Source: Streptomyces sp. TRM68416 (lineage in GTDB: Bacteria > Actinomycetota > Actinomycetes > Streptomycetales > Streptomycetaceae). From it: a stretch of DNA of 64,000 nucleotides. Positions 10,201-18,690 of the stretch are shown here, piece by piece; the stretch's first letter is position 1; the number at the start of each line of letters is the position of its first letter. Below the pieces are notes generated by a model. That model worked only from the letters and a program-made list of their open reading frames with translations, did not search any database and was not told the DNA's origin. The translations under genes and the position numbers were made by a program. The stretch is taken from NCBI RefSeq assembly GCF_014596915.1, contig NZ_JACVWU010000001.1, positions 186,001 through 250,000 on the forward strand, given 5' to 3'.

Positions 10201-11362
10201 ACTGATCAACCCGAATACGGGGACGCTGCCGGTGTTCCGGAGGCGGAAGGATGCCGACCTTACGGTTGCCATTCAGCGGCGGGTCCCGGTCCTTGTCACA
10301 GAGGGACGCGTGGGTGGTGATCCGTGGAACATCACCTTCAAGAACTTCTTCAACGTGACTGATGACTCCGACCTGTTCCATGACCACGGAAGGCTGGAAG
10401 CCGCAGGATGGGAGCTTGAGGGGAACGTCTTCGTACGGGACGGGGAGCGGATGCTGCCGCTCTACGAAGGCAAGATGGCTCACATCTTCGACCACCGATG
10501 GAACCGCTACTACGACCTCGGCAACGACGACTACGAGCGCGTTCCGCTGGAAGACAAGAAGGACGCTCACGGCGTGACGCTGCCGCGCCAGTGGATCAAG
10601 GAGAGCGGCCGCATTCCGACGGTACGCAAGGGCAAGGAGGTCGCGATCGCGGGCGTCGACCTCCGCCTGCAGGAGCTGGAATGGGAGAGAGACTGGCTGC
10701 TGGGTTGGCGTGATGTCGCCCGGACGACGGATGAACGGACCGCGATCCCGGCGTTTCTACCGAAGGTCGCCGTGGGCCACACCTTCCCGCTCATGTTCCC
10801 AGAAGTCCCCGTGGAGCTGGTAGCCGCCATGGTCGCCGCACAAAGCTCCCTGGTCTTCGACTTCGTCGCCCGCCAAAAGGTCGGGGGCATCCACATGGCC
10901 CTCATGACCTGGAAGCAACTCCCTGTCCCCCACCCTGACGACCTCGCCCACCACACACCATTCCTCACGCCCCGCACACTCGAACTCGTCTACACCGCCT
11001 GGGACATGGAGCCCCTCGCCAAGGACCTCGGCGACACCGGCGCCCCCTTCACCTGGAACGAGGACCGCCGAGCCCAGCTCCGCGCCGAACTGGACGCGTA
11101 CTTCCTCCGCCTGTACGGGGTGAGCCGAGAGGACGCCGACTACATCCTGGAGTCCTTCCAGACCGAGAACGGTGGCCTCAAGAACAACGAGATCGCCAAG
11201 TACGGCGAGTACCGCACCAAGCGCCTGGTCCTCGCCGAGTACGACCGCATGGCCACGGCCGGACTCACCATGGAGAACCCCCTCGTGGACGGCGAAACCT
11301 ACACGTCCACGCTCACGCCACCCCCGGGCCACGGCCCCCGCCACGAAAGAGCCGGAGAGTGA
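7217..11362 (+). CDS. Large Eco57I-type N6-adenine DNA methyltransferase, DrmMI/PglX-like
   Basis: A 1381-residue SAM-dependent DNA methylase. Motif I is DPACGSGHF at about residues 517-525 and the catalytic motif IV is NPPW at 800-803, as in gamma-type N6-adenine methylases. The ~500 residues before motif I and ~550 after motif IV fit helical and target-recognition regions of Eco57I/PglX/DrmMI proteins. No PD-(D/E)xK nuclease motif was evident, so it is more likely a host-DNA marker than a self-contained type IIG enzyme. It overlaps the SNF2 gene by one base and the next gene by four (GTGA). In DISARM the equivalent methylase marks self DNA; that role here is inference. Codon choice becomes somewhat less GC-biased around 9500-10400. 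Confidence 0.88.
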   Translation: MSATTRNQVFTAVHTVGGLLPADMLVRISEGKVTKDLKGLAPADYRIPGSRSVRDEAERHWDNLKSLWRELREKLPAAPEASVPPDSTGYAQANWVEPLFEALGFGHLTAVGAAGIAADDGTKTFPVSHRRDDTLVHVTAWNASLNKHQGAGSPAPQSLLQEALNRTDAHLWALLTNGRQLRLLRDSNALATASYVEFDLEAIFDGELFSEFVIMYRLLHASRFEARDGGTQWTCWLEVWRDAALRLGARFLDDIGEGVRLAIRELGTGFLRHPANTALRENFDRHTYHAALLRLVYRLLFVFVAEDRDALHPPTATPEARDRYAKYFSTARLREQSRRRRGTSHADRWEALRLVLSALGDEAGRPELGLPGLGGLFDATEADEPLRGLTLSNEHLMAAIRHLAVVRDTEAKRWRTVDYRTLDAEELGAIYESLLALVPEYSATDRTFELAIRAGNERKKTGSYYTPSSLVDVLLDSTLDPVIDEAQRRGERAAAEAGRSDAREDIVSELLSLTVCDPACGSGHFLVAAARRIAKRVAAVRERTPEPPPEKVRHALHEVIARCVYGVDLNPMAVELAKVSLWMEALEPGKALGFLDAHVKLGNGLIGATPALLRGGIPEQAFKVVEGDDKSVANDWLKRNKLEHEGVYTLDAALDDQVSVTNDTFAAELRDVVEKDEDPTAKLGRVRALAERYRTWQESPAYLNALHIADAWCAAFMWEKTEDAPAPVTQRVFLSLQSAESEGALQETHQEIVRLSREYRFFHWHLEFPDVFSVPDHPSAAVGVDPVTGWAGGFDCVLGNPPWDKVDFEDKKYFSVVEPSLAEISGTARRTAIAKWASEHPEDGARYQAARRRVKSSFLFLGSSGAYPHLRKGLSIKGVNSLQTDQLFTERFVSITAPEGRCGTVVPTQIATGAGAQFLFQDLTQRGAVKHLYDFENGRREKLFPAVDSRYSFSLISLVGRDLTEPAAQFAFFLGHPDELADGQAVFALSPEEIALINPNTGTLPVFRRRKDADLTVAIQRRVPVLVTEGRVGGDPWNITFKNFFNVTDDSDLFHDHGRLEAAGWELEGNVFVRDGERMLPLYEGKMAHIFDHRWNRYYDLGNDDYERVPLEDKKDAHGVTLPRQWIKESGRIPTVRKGKEVAIAGVDLRLQELEWERDWLLGWRDVARTTDERTAIPAFLPKVAVGHTFPLMFPEVPVELVAAMVAAQSSLVFDFVARQKVGGIHMALMTWKQLPVPHPDDLAHHTPFLTPRTLELVYTAWDMEPLAKDLGDTGAPFTWNEDRRAQLRAELDAYFLRLYGVSREDADYILESFQTENGGLKNNEIAKYGEYRTKRLVLAEYDRMATAGLTMENPLVDGETYTSTLTPPPGHGPRHERAGE

Positions 11363-13014
11363 CGAGTCCGCCGCCGGCCGGCGGGCCGGGGCAGCCGGTG
11401 TCGGGACCGCGGGCCGCGGCGGTCGCACGGGAGCGGGAGCGGCTGAGGGCGCTCAGGGAGCGCCGGGACGCCCAGAGCACGGACGCGGGGGTCGACGGGT
11501 TCACCGTACGCAGGTGGCGGAAGGTGGGAGTCTTCGGTGCCGAGGCGGTACTGCAGGCTCTCGCTCTGCTCCAGCAGCTCGCCTCCCTCGCACAGGACGC
11601 GACGCACGACGCCCTGGCCGACGCCCTGCGCAACGAACCGGACGACCGGCTACTGCCTGCTGTGCGGACCGTCCTCGAACGGGCAGACCCAGCCACGATC
11701 GCCGTGACGCTCACGGCGATCCACGCGGGCGGCTTCCTGTGGCTGTCCGAGGTCGGGGAGCAACGGCTCGCCGCCCTGGCAGAGGGCGACACGCTCGCCG
11801 TCTCTGGGAGCGAGGACCCCTACGGTGCTTTCGCCCTCCTCGGTGCGTTCGCGACGGATGGTACGGCCGTCTTCCCCCCTCGGATGCTGCCGCGTGTGCT
11901 TCCCTGGGTACCGCTGAGCATCCTCGACGACCTCATCGACGCCGGGGTGGTCGGCCCCGAGCACCAGCCCTGGCAGTACCGGGCCGAGGAGACGGAGCAC
12001 GCGTACCTCATAGCCCGGTTGGTACCCGAGCAGGTGACCACCGAGCAGGCAGCTGCACTGGAGTGGACGGCCCCGCAGCGACGACGCGCGTTCCTCGCTG
12101 GAGGCGAGCCCCTGCCCTCCGTCGGCGACATCTACGACCTCTTGGAGCGAGTTGCCGACGGTGACGCCTCGGTGGTGAAGGAACTCGAAGGGATGCTGCC
12201 CCGCGATCTGGTGCTCCGGCTGCGCCGGCTCCTGGACGGGGTCGATGTCGGCAACTGGGACCGTGACCTTTGGGAAGACAAGGGGTTGTGGCGACTCATA
12301 TTCTCTCTGTGGGAGCCCAAGGCAGCCGTCAATCCGTCGCGTTCGCCCCTGCATGCGCTCATGGCCCTGCGTCAGGCCTACGACCTGCTGTGCCTAAACG
12401 ACCTCACCCGTGCGTCGTCCCAGATAGACAAGTTGGTGTCGTTCGAGACCGCTGCCCCGGCCTACCGAGCAGAGGCCCTCAACTTCCATGCGTACACGCT
12501 GTTGCTCCGGGAGGAACTGAACGCGGCGGCCGTCGTCCTGAAGGGGATCAGCGGATCGCACGAGCTGGCCGAGTCCAACCTCCGCATGGTCGAGCAGCGT
12601 CGGGCGGTTCCCCGTAATGGCAGACCGGCAGCGTCCAACCCCTATCTGGATCTCGGACTGCCGCACGGCGCGCCGAGCTGGGAGACCCGGTACCGGGACC
12701 TCCGCCGGGAGCATGTGCACGACGTGGACATGAGTGCGCGGCTCAACAGCGCGATGAAACGCATCAGAGACGCCGAGCGAGACGAGGACTGGTCCGGCTT
12801 CTTCGTGCTACCGCTCGATCTGGACGTGTTCGAGCTTCCGAACGAGGTGCCCGTCACGCTGGTCCCGCCCTTGGCCCCGCTGACCAGACGAACGACGCCT
12901 CGCTCCCCCGCCAGTCTGGCGCTCGTACGGCAGCGGGCGGTGGCGGATCTGCTGCCCCACCTGCTCAACGCGCCCCGGCGCCCCGATCGCAACGCAAGGA
13001 TGCACACACAGTGA
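11359..13014 (+). CDS. Unknown helical protein with C-terminal degenerate J-domain-like segment
   Basis: A 551-residue protein I do not recognise as a whole. The N-terminal ~400 residues are Leu/Ala-rich and predicted helical, with repeat-like character in the middle (about residues 330-410, TPR-like in appearance). Residues about 425-475 read like a DnaJ J-domain: a start resembling NPYxxLGL, a basic helix with RDLRREH, then ARLNSAMKRIRDAE. The HPD loop is replaced by VHD at 453-455. The Hsp70 gene two positions downstream makes a co-chaperone or adaptor role plausible, but that is inference from weak similarity. The GTG start overlaps the methylase stop and its own stop overlaps the next start, both as GTGA, so it is firmly within the operon. 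Confidence 0.75.
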   Translation: MTSPPPAGGPGQPVSGPRAAAVARERERLRALRERRDAQSTDAGVDGFTVRRWRKVGVFGAEAVLQALALLQQLASLAQDATHDALADALRNEPDDRLLPAVRTVLERADPATIAVTLTAIHAGGFLWLSEVGEQRLAALAEGDTLAVSGSEDPYGAFALLGAFATDGTAVFPPRMLPRVLPWVPLSILDDLIDAGVVGPEHQPWQYRAEETEHAYLIARLVPEQVTTEQAAALEWTAPQRRRAFLAGGEPLPSVGDIYDLLERVADGDASVVKELEGMLPRDLVLRLRRLLDGVDVGNWDRDLWEDKGLWRLIFSLWEPKAAVNPSRSPLHALMALRQAYDLLCLNDLTRASSQIDKLVSFETAAPAYRAEALNFHAYTLLLREELNAAAVVLKGISGSHELAESNLRMVEQRRAVPRNGRPAASNPYLDLGLPHGAPSWETRYRDLRREHVHDVDMSARLNSAMKRIRDAERDEDWSGFFVLPLDLDVFELPNEVPVTLVPPLAPLTRRTTPRSPASLALVRQRAVADLLPHLLNAPRRPDRNARMHTQ

Positions 13015-13622
13015 AAAAGGTGCCCCGCAGCCAGCGGAAGACCACGGCGGCCCCCAAGCGGGTCACCCCCAAGGGGAACAACGGTCTCAAACATCGTCGG
13101 GAGAAGCGGCGGGCGGCGGCCGACGTCCCCAAGGACTCCCCGCGCACCTACCGCCCCGAGGAACTGCTCAGCCCTCCCATGCTCCTCTCCCGTTTCACCG
13201 AGCGGGCGACCGACCTTCTGAATGCTCTTCCAGAAGAGGGGCGACCCACTCAAGCCGCTGTTACGGCTGCCTTGCGCCAGGCCGTTCTGGAGGCATTTCG
13301 CTCGCGGGAGGAGTACGTGGCCCGGATGGTCGAGGTCGACCTGCTCGCCGGCGCGCCCAACCAGAGTGCCAGTTCACTTCGGAAGGGCATCCGTACCGCC
13401 TTGCTGGACCAGGGCGTGCGGTGCGTGGACGCGCCAGACGGCGAACGCGAGCTCTTCGTGGTGGTGGAAGGCGACGGTGAGGCGTTCGAGGTGTTGCGTC
13501 CGGCCTACGTCGACCAGGCCACCGGCAAGCTGGTGCTCTCCGGACAGCTGCGTCGCCTGCCCGGGTCAGACGGAGGAAACCACTCTGCCGGGGACGAGGC
13601 GACGAACGGGGAGGGCATGTGA
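13011..13622 (+). CDS. Small basic/helical protein, possible GrpE-like nucleotide-exchange factor
   Basis: A 203-residue protein with a very basic first 40 residues (many Lys/Arg) and a helical middle. The C-terminal beta-rich part has EAFEVLRPAYVD near residue 160, reminiscent of the GrpE wing motif where VLRPA-type segments occur. It lies directly before the Hsp70 gene and overlaps it by four bases (ATGTGA arrangement), so the two are probably made in fixed ratio. I see no definite family match. A GrpE-like or other Hsp70-partner role is proposed from position and this short resemblance only. The basic N-terminus could instead bind nucleic acid. Confidence 0.7.
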   Translation: MKKVPRSQRKTTAAPKRVTPKGNNGLKHRREKRRAAADVPKDSPRTYRPEELLSPPMLLSRFTERATDLLNALPEEGRPTQAAVTAALRQAVLEAFRSREEYVARMVEVDLLAGAPNQSASSLRKGIRTALLDQGVRCVDAPDGERELFVVVEGDGEAFEVLRPAYVDQATGKLVLSGQLRRLPGSDGGNHSAGDEATNGEGM

Positions 13623-15736
13623 CCGCCACCGGGATCGACTTCGGGACCACCAACTCCGTGGTGGCCCAGTGGCTGGGCAATGAGGCTGACGTACTGCTGC
13701 TGGACGCCCACCACATCGACGCCGACTGGCGCCATCCCGGCTTCGAATACCTCTTCCCGTCGGTGGTGGGCATGAGTTCGCTGCGCCGGGGAGCGTTGTT
13801 CGGCTGGGAGGCCAAGCTCCGCTCCGAAGAGGCGGCCGAGGCCTGCAAGCGACTCCTCAAGAGCGACGAGTACGTCACGATCCAGGACCGCAGATTCGCG
13901 GCCACGGCGGTGGCCGCCGGTGTTTTCCAGGCCATGCGGAAGGGCGCGGAGCACAACCTCACCGCCATCGACCAGGCCGTGATCACCGTCCCCGCGAACG
14001 CTACGGGAGCCGCGCGCTATCGCACCCGCGCCGCCGCGCAGTTCGCGGGCATCAGTGTCCTGGCGCTGCTCAACGAGCCGACGGCAGCCGCGATCTCGTA
14101 CGCGCACGATCTACGAAATGACCTGCATGAGCTGAAGAAGGACCCCACCATCCTGGTCTTCGACTGGGGCGGCGGAACGATCGACGTCACCGTGCTCGAT
14201 TACCAGGACGGGTTCTTCGAGGAGCTTGCGTCACGGGGTGTGACCGAGCTGGGCGGTCTGGAGATCGACCGCCGTCTGCGTGACCTCGTCCTCGAACGGG
14301 CTCCGGCACGATCGGCGTGGACGCCCGCGCAGGAGCGACAGTTCAAGCTGGACGTGGAGCGCAGCAAGATCCGTCTGTCCTCCGAGGACTCCGTCACCAT
14401 CATGACTCCGGACGGCGACACCGTCGAAGTGTGGCAGGAGGAGCTGGAGGACGCCATCACCGACCTCGTGGACCGCGCTCTCGCACCGCTCCAGCAGTGT
14501 CTCACCGACCTGCACATGGCGCCTCTGGACGTGGACGCGGTGCTGATGATCGGCGGTACGAGCCAGATCCCGAGCGTCCGGGCGGCGGTCGCCGAGGTCA
14601 TGCAGCAGCAGCCCGTCGAGGTCGATCTCTGCGATCCCATGACGGCGGTCGCCCGCGGCGCTTCCATCGCGGCGGCAGTGCTGTCGGGGGAGGTTGACGG
14701 CGTGATCCAGGTGGCGACGAGCCATGCCTTGGGCACAGTCGTCAAGGATGACGCCGGACAGAAGAAGTTCAGTGAGATCATTCCGCGCAACTCGCCACTG
14801 CCGTGGAAGGAGCGCAAGAGCTACACGCCACGCGAGGACAACGCACGCAGTCTCACCGTGGAGATCTGGGAGGGTGACCCGGACCGGCCCCTGGACCACC
14901 CCGACAACGTGAAGCTGACAGACCTCCCGCTCACCTATCAGGACCCCCGTGCTCGTGAGGACTCCCGCTTCCTGCTGGAGTACACGTACGACACGAACGG
15001 GCTCCTGCATGTCAAGGCGACCCTTGAACGCACCGGCGAGGAGGTGCTGAACGAGGAGATCAAGAGTTTCAGTTCTGGTGGTCCGACGCCGGCAGTGCGC
15101 AAGGAACTCGGTGATCTGCTCGCAGGCAACACGGTCACCAGGCCGCTGGCGGCGCAGCCCCGGAAGCAAGCCACGGGTTCAGCACCCGCAGTGCTCGTGG
15201 TGGACGGCTCCAACCTGGCGTGGATCGGCAGGTCACCGCGGCGACCTGGTGTGTACGACAGCGACGACCGGCCGTCCTTCGCCCAACTGCTGTCCGCCCG
15301 TGACGCCCTGACATCGCGGTATCCCGACGCCGTACTCCACGTTGTCGTCGACGCCACTTTCAGACACAAGGTCGTGGAGGAAGAACGCGCAGCAGTGGAC
15401 TCGGCGCTCAGCAAAGGGGACCTCATCCAGCCTCCAGCTGGAACCGAGGGCAAGGGCGACGCTCTTGTCACAGCGATCGCGGAGGACACCGGCGGGACCG
15501 TCGTCACCAACGACAACTATGTCGAGTTGCAGAACAGATATCCCTGGCTGCGGGACAAGGAACGGGTCCTCGGGGTCACCTTGTCGAAAGGCATGTGGGT
15601 TTTCACACCGCGCACCTGCGTGCCGCCTCGCCACCAGGTCGTACGAGCGGAGGTTCCTCCGCAGTCGAGGGCTCTGATTCCCCCGAGCTCCGGCCCCCTC
15701 CCCGAGTTCAGATACCACCGCCCTCACGAGGAGTAG
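13619..15736 (+). CDS. Hsp70-family ATPase fused to a C-terminal PIN/NYN (Zc3h12a-like) ribonuclease domain
   Basis: A 705-residue fusion. Residues 1-380 are an Hsp70/actin-fold ATPase: phosphate-1 GIDFGTTNS near residue 5, the PANA/NEPTAAAISY block near 120-160, phosphate-2 FDWGGGTIDVT near 180, and an adenosine loop MIGGTSQIPSVR near 310. A shortened substrate-binding-like beta region follows to about residue 495. Residues about 520-660 form a PIN/NYN nuclease domain. Its four expected acidic residues are D529 (VVDGSN), D578 (VVDATF), D614 (GKGDAL) and D632 (TNDNY), so it looks catalytically intact. MCPIP1/Zc3h12a-type domains cleave RNA. I infer a chaperone-gated RNase effector. The GTG start overlaps the previous stop. 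Confidence 0.88.
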   Translation: MTATGIDFGTTNSVVAQWLGNEADVLLLDAHHIDADWRHPGFEYLFPSVVGMSSLRRGALFGWEAKLRSEEAAEACKRLLKSDEYVTIQDRRFAATAVAAGVFQAMRKGAEHNLTAIDQAVITVPANATGAARYRTRAAAQFAGISVLALLNEPTAAAISYAHDLRNDLHELKKDPTILVFDWGGGTIDVTVLDYQDGFFEELASRGVTELGGLEIDRRLRDLVLERAPARSAWTPAQERQFKLDVERSKIRLSSEDSVTIMTPDGDTVEVWQEELEDAITDLVDRALAPLQQCLTDLHMAPLDVDAVLMIGGTSQIPSVRAAVAEVMQQQPVEVDLCDPMTAVARGASIAAAVLSGEVDGVIQVATSHALGTVVKDDAGQKKFSEIIPRNSPLPWKERKSYTPREDNARSLTVEIWEGDPDRPLDHPDNVKLTDLPLTYQDPRAREDSRFLLEYTYDTNGLLHVKATLERTGEEVLNEEIKSFSSGGPTPAVRKELGDLLAGNTVTRPLAAQPRKQATGSAPAVLVVDGSNLAWIGRSPRRPGVYDSDDRPSFAQLLSARDALTSRYPDAVLHVVVDATFRHKVVEEERAAVDSALSKGDLIQPPAGTEGKGDALVTAIAEDTGGTVVTNDNYVELQNRYPWLRDKERVLGVTLSKGMWVFTPRTCVPPRHQVVRAEVPPQSRALIPPSSGPLPEFRYHRPHEE

Positions 15737-15738
15737 TG

Positions 15739-18690
15739 GTGAATGACACGGCACTGAATGACACGGGGAGTCTCAGAGCTGAGGTGCTTGCCCTCCTGCT
15801 CGAACCATTGGGCGTCGACGCCACGGGCGGGTCCGCACCACTCCAGCGGCTGGCCAAGGGCGTGGAGGCGGTTGCCCAAGCATGTGGGTGTCCCGGTCAG
15901 CCACCGTCCGGGACCACCCTCCCGTGGATATCCGACGCCGTGGCGGCGTGCGCCGAGGAACAGGAATTGGTCCGTCTGGCAACGGCTCAGGGGCGGACTC
16001 TGACGCCGAGCGAGGCCAGAGCCCTCCGAGAGTTGATGCGGCTCGAAGGACTGCGTTCTCATCTCCAGGCGCTCGAGGGCGTGACGACGGAGGCGCTCAG
16101 GGCAGACCTTGCGGCTGTGGCGCTCGCGGAACGGACACTGCCTGGAGTCCTTGAGCAGTGTCGTCGTGCGGATCAGGGGTGGCCCGAGGAGATCTGGCGT
16201 TCGATCTTTGAGATCGACATCGATCGCGCGGTGACCGACTTGAGTCGCCGCCGACGTAGTCGGCAGGCGTCAGGCGCACGTGAGCTCGTGCTCAAACACA
16301 GTGTCTCCACAGCGCGGGATCTGCGGAACCAGGATCTGGTGACACGGCTTGAGAAGGTGCAGGACTTCATCGCCGCGAGTGAGTCGTACGAGGCGGTTTT
16401 GTCCGTGCAACCGGAATGGTGGCGCTGGCTCGGGCCGGACGTGCCGTTCAAGTTCAGAGCGGATCGGCGTGATGCCCTGGTCTGGGCGATCGGGGCTCGT
16501 GACACCGGCGTCGTTTCGGAAGGCACTCTGGAAATGCTCGCGGACGGCCGCGCGCGGGCAGTGATCGAGCATGGGCTCTCGACGGCGCTCGTGAGCCCGA
16601 CCGCTTCCCTCGAAGCGCCGGCCACGAGTTCGGCCGCGCGGCTCGCGACGGGGCTACTGGCGGTCGCCTCCCAGACCGACATCGACAAGCTGCGTGCTCT
16701 TGAGTCCTGGTACACGGAGAACGTGGAGTCGTTCGACCGCGTGGCCGCCGCGATGGACGCGCGACGAACCGAACCGGGTCTCGGCGAGGCCCTGAAGTCC
16801 CTGGTCGGCGAGCTCGCGCTTCCGCCCGGGGCGGTGGACGTGAGTCGCTCGGCCTACCGTAATGTCCAGTCCATCCTCCGGGCCAAGGTCGAAGCCGGCC
16901 TTCAGCGGACGTCGTACTCCCCGTACGCGATCGAGAGCGAGGATCTCGTCCGGTCCATCAGCCGTATCGGCTCGCTCGAACGCGAACTGCACGATGCCGT
17001 GCGGACCGTGCCCGCGGTGGGTGGCAGACTGCTTGTGGCCATCGCCGGAAGAACCAAGTCCGGGAAGACCACGCTCCGCAAGGCCCTCATGGGCGATGCG
17101 GACCGAACCGGGATCGGGCGAGGCGCACACCGCACCACACGGAAGACCTCCGCGTTCGATGTCGGCTCCGTGACCTACCTCGACACACCCGGCGTCGCCG
17201 CGAAGGACGACGACTTCGACGCCCAGCATGCCCGAGACGCGTGCGATGGCGCCGACGCCGTCATATGGAACTACGCCGACACGCTGCGCGACGAGGATTC
17301 CGCCGAACTCCAGCGACTTCTCCTCTCGGGGAAACCTCTGCTGGCTGTCGTCAATGTGAAGGGGCTGGTCAACACACCTGTCCGTCTTGAGCTCTTCGCC
17401 GATCACCCGAACAGAGAGTTCAAGTCAGCGCCGGAGCACGCCGTCCGGATCGAACAGGTCGCCAGAGCGGTCGGGGTCGCGCCGCCCATCATCCTCGCGG
17501 TCCACTCCGGCGCCGCGCACGAGGCGCTGTCCACGGAGGATCGCGAGCTGGGAGACAAGGCCCTTCGGGCGAGCAGGCTGCCCGAGCTGGAGCGGTCCCT
17601 CCAACAGCTCCTGGCCGAGCGCGCGATTCCCCTTCGCGCTGTCCGGCTGGCCGAAAACGTACGGGGGCCGCTCGCCGCGATCCACGACCGGCTGACCGTG
17701 GAACTCCCCCGGATCGACCTCGCGCTTGGCGAACTCGAACGCTCGGCGCCGAGTGAACGGGCCGCGTTGCTCGAAGCTTTTCAGACCGCGGGCCGGAACA
17801 CGCGCGACCGGCTCGAAGCGGAGCGGCACCGTGCCAAAGAGCGGTTGCCGGGTGTGGTTCGGGAGCTGGGCGGCGCGGATCACGCGCAGCGGTGGAGCGA
17901 CTTCGTCACCGGTCTCGAATTGGAGGCACTTGTCTCAGGTATCGAAAGCGAGCTCGATCAGGAGACGCGGAAACGGGGGAAGGTTCTGCGCGCGCGGGCA
18001 CACGGCCCAGAGTCGCAGGACGACGAGCAGTTGGAAGTGCGGCCGCGTCCTAACGCGAAGCCCGGCAGTGTGAGCACGGCTGCTGCCAAGGGGGCGGCGA
18101 CAGCCCTCATGGGCTCCGTCGCCGCCAAGGGAATCCCCAAGAAGCTCGCTCCCCCTCCCGTGGTGGTGGCGGACTACGTACTGACGCCTCTGGCCGGAGC
18201 GGCGAAAGCAGTGAGCGGCGAAGTTGATCGCCTGCGACGGGCGCGGGACGAGTGGACCGGCGAGATCACGGCCGCAGCCGAGGCCAGGCTCGATGAGCTG
18301 TTCGACGGGCGCGAAGCGCAGGTGGCTCGTGTCGTCGACGACACAACGGCTCAAATCAATGCTCAGTTCGAAGCTCAGTCCGCAGACATCGGTCGCACGC
18401 GGGAGCGGTTCGAGCAGCTCCGCCGACTGAGGTCGGCCGTGCGCTCCGCCCTTGACGCGATCGACCTCGTACTGGTGCGCCGGCTCCTGGCCCTTGCGGG
18501 CGGTGACCCGGCGACCGTCCGCTCGGCACGTCGAACGCCAGGAGTCGAACTTCGCGTCTGGACCGACGCGTCCAGCGTCGCGGACGTGCGGGCGTGCTTG
18601 CAGGAGCGAATCGTGGACGTCCTCACCGAGCGGATCGAGATCTGCTCTGATTCTATGAGCGGAGATGGAGATGGGACCGCGCATGACTGA
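15739..18690 (+). CDS. Dynamin-like large GTPase A
   Basis: A 983-residue protein with a central GTPase domain: P-loop GRTKSGKTT at about 437, a switch I candidate with paired Thr near 470, G3 DTPG near 483, and a degenerate G4 (NVKG). About 400 residues of mostly helical sequence precede it and ~400 follow. The C-terminal half has long charged helices and an Ala/Gly/Pro-rich stretch around residues 780-840 that could be a membrane-interacting paddle. Bacterial dynamin-like proteins (for example LeoABC and Eleos-type defence proteins) have this architecture and often occur as two tandem genes. I chose GTG 15739, five bases after AGGAG; GTG 15736 is equally in frame. The Hsp70 stop lies immediately upstream. 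Confidence 0.82.
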   Translation: MNDTALNDTGSLRAEVLALLLEPLGVDATGGSAPLQRLAKGVEAVAQACGCPGQPPSGTTLPWISDAVAACAEEQELVRLATAQGRTLTPSEARALRELMRLEGLRSHLQALEGVTTEALRADLAAVALAERTLPGVLEQCRRADQGWPEEIWRSIFEIDIDRAVTDLSRRRRSRQASGARELVLKHSVSTARDLRNQDLVTRLEKVQDFIAASESYEAVLSVQPEWWRWLGPDVPFKFRADRRDALVWAIGARDTGVVSEGTLEMLADGRARAVIEHGLSTALVSPTASLEAPATSSAARLATGLLAVASQTDIDKLRALESWYTENVESFDRVAAAMDARRTEPGLGEALKSLVGELALPPGAVDVSRSAYRNVQSILRAKVEAGLQRTSYSPYAIESEDLVRSISRIGSLERELHDAVRTVPAVGGRLLVAIAGRTKSGKTTLRKALMGDADRTGIGRGAHRTTRKTSAFDVGSVTYLDTPGVAAKDDDFDAQHARDACDGADAVIWNYADTLRDEDSAELQRLLLSGKPLLAVVNVKGLVNTPVRLELFADHPNREFKSAPEHAVRIEQVARAVGVAPPIILAVHSGAAHEALSTEDRELGDKALRASRLPELERSLQQLLAERAIPLRAVRLAENVRGPLAAIHDRLTVELPRIDLALGELERSAPSERAALLEAFQTAGRNTRDRLEAERHRAKERLPGVVRELGGADHAQRWSDFVTGLELEALVSGIESELDQETRKRGKVLRARAHGPESQDDEQLEVRPRPNAKPGSVSTAAAKGAATALMGSVAAKGIPKKLAPPPVVVADYVLTPLAGAAKAVSGEVDRLRRARDEWTGEITAAAEARLDELFDGREAQVARVVDDTTAQINAQFEAQSADIGRTRERFEQLRRLRSAVRSALDAIDLVLVRRLLALAGGDPATVRSARRTPGVELRVWTDASSVADVRACLQERIVDVLTERIEICSDSMSGDGDGTAHD

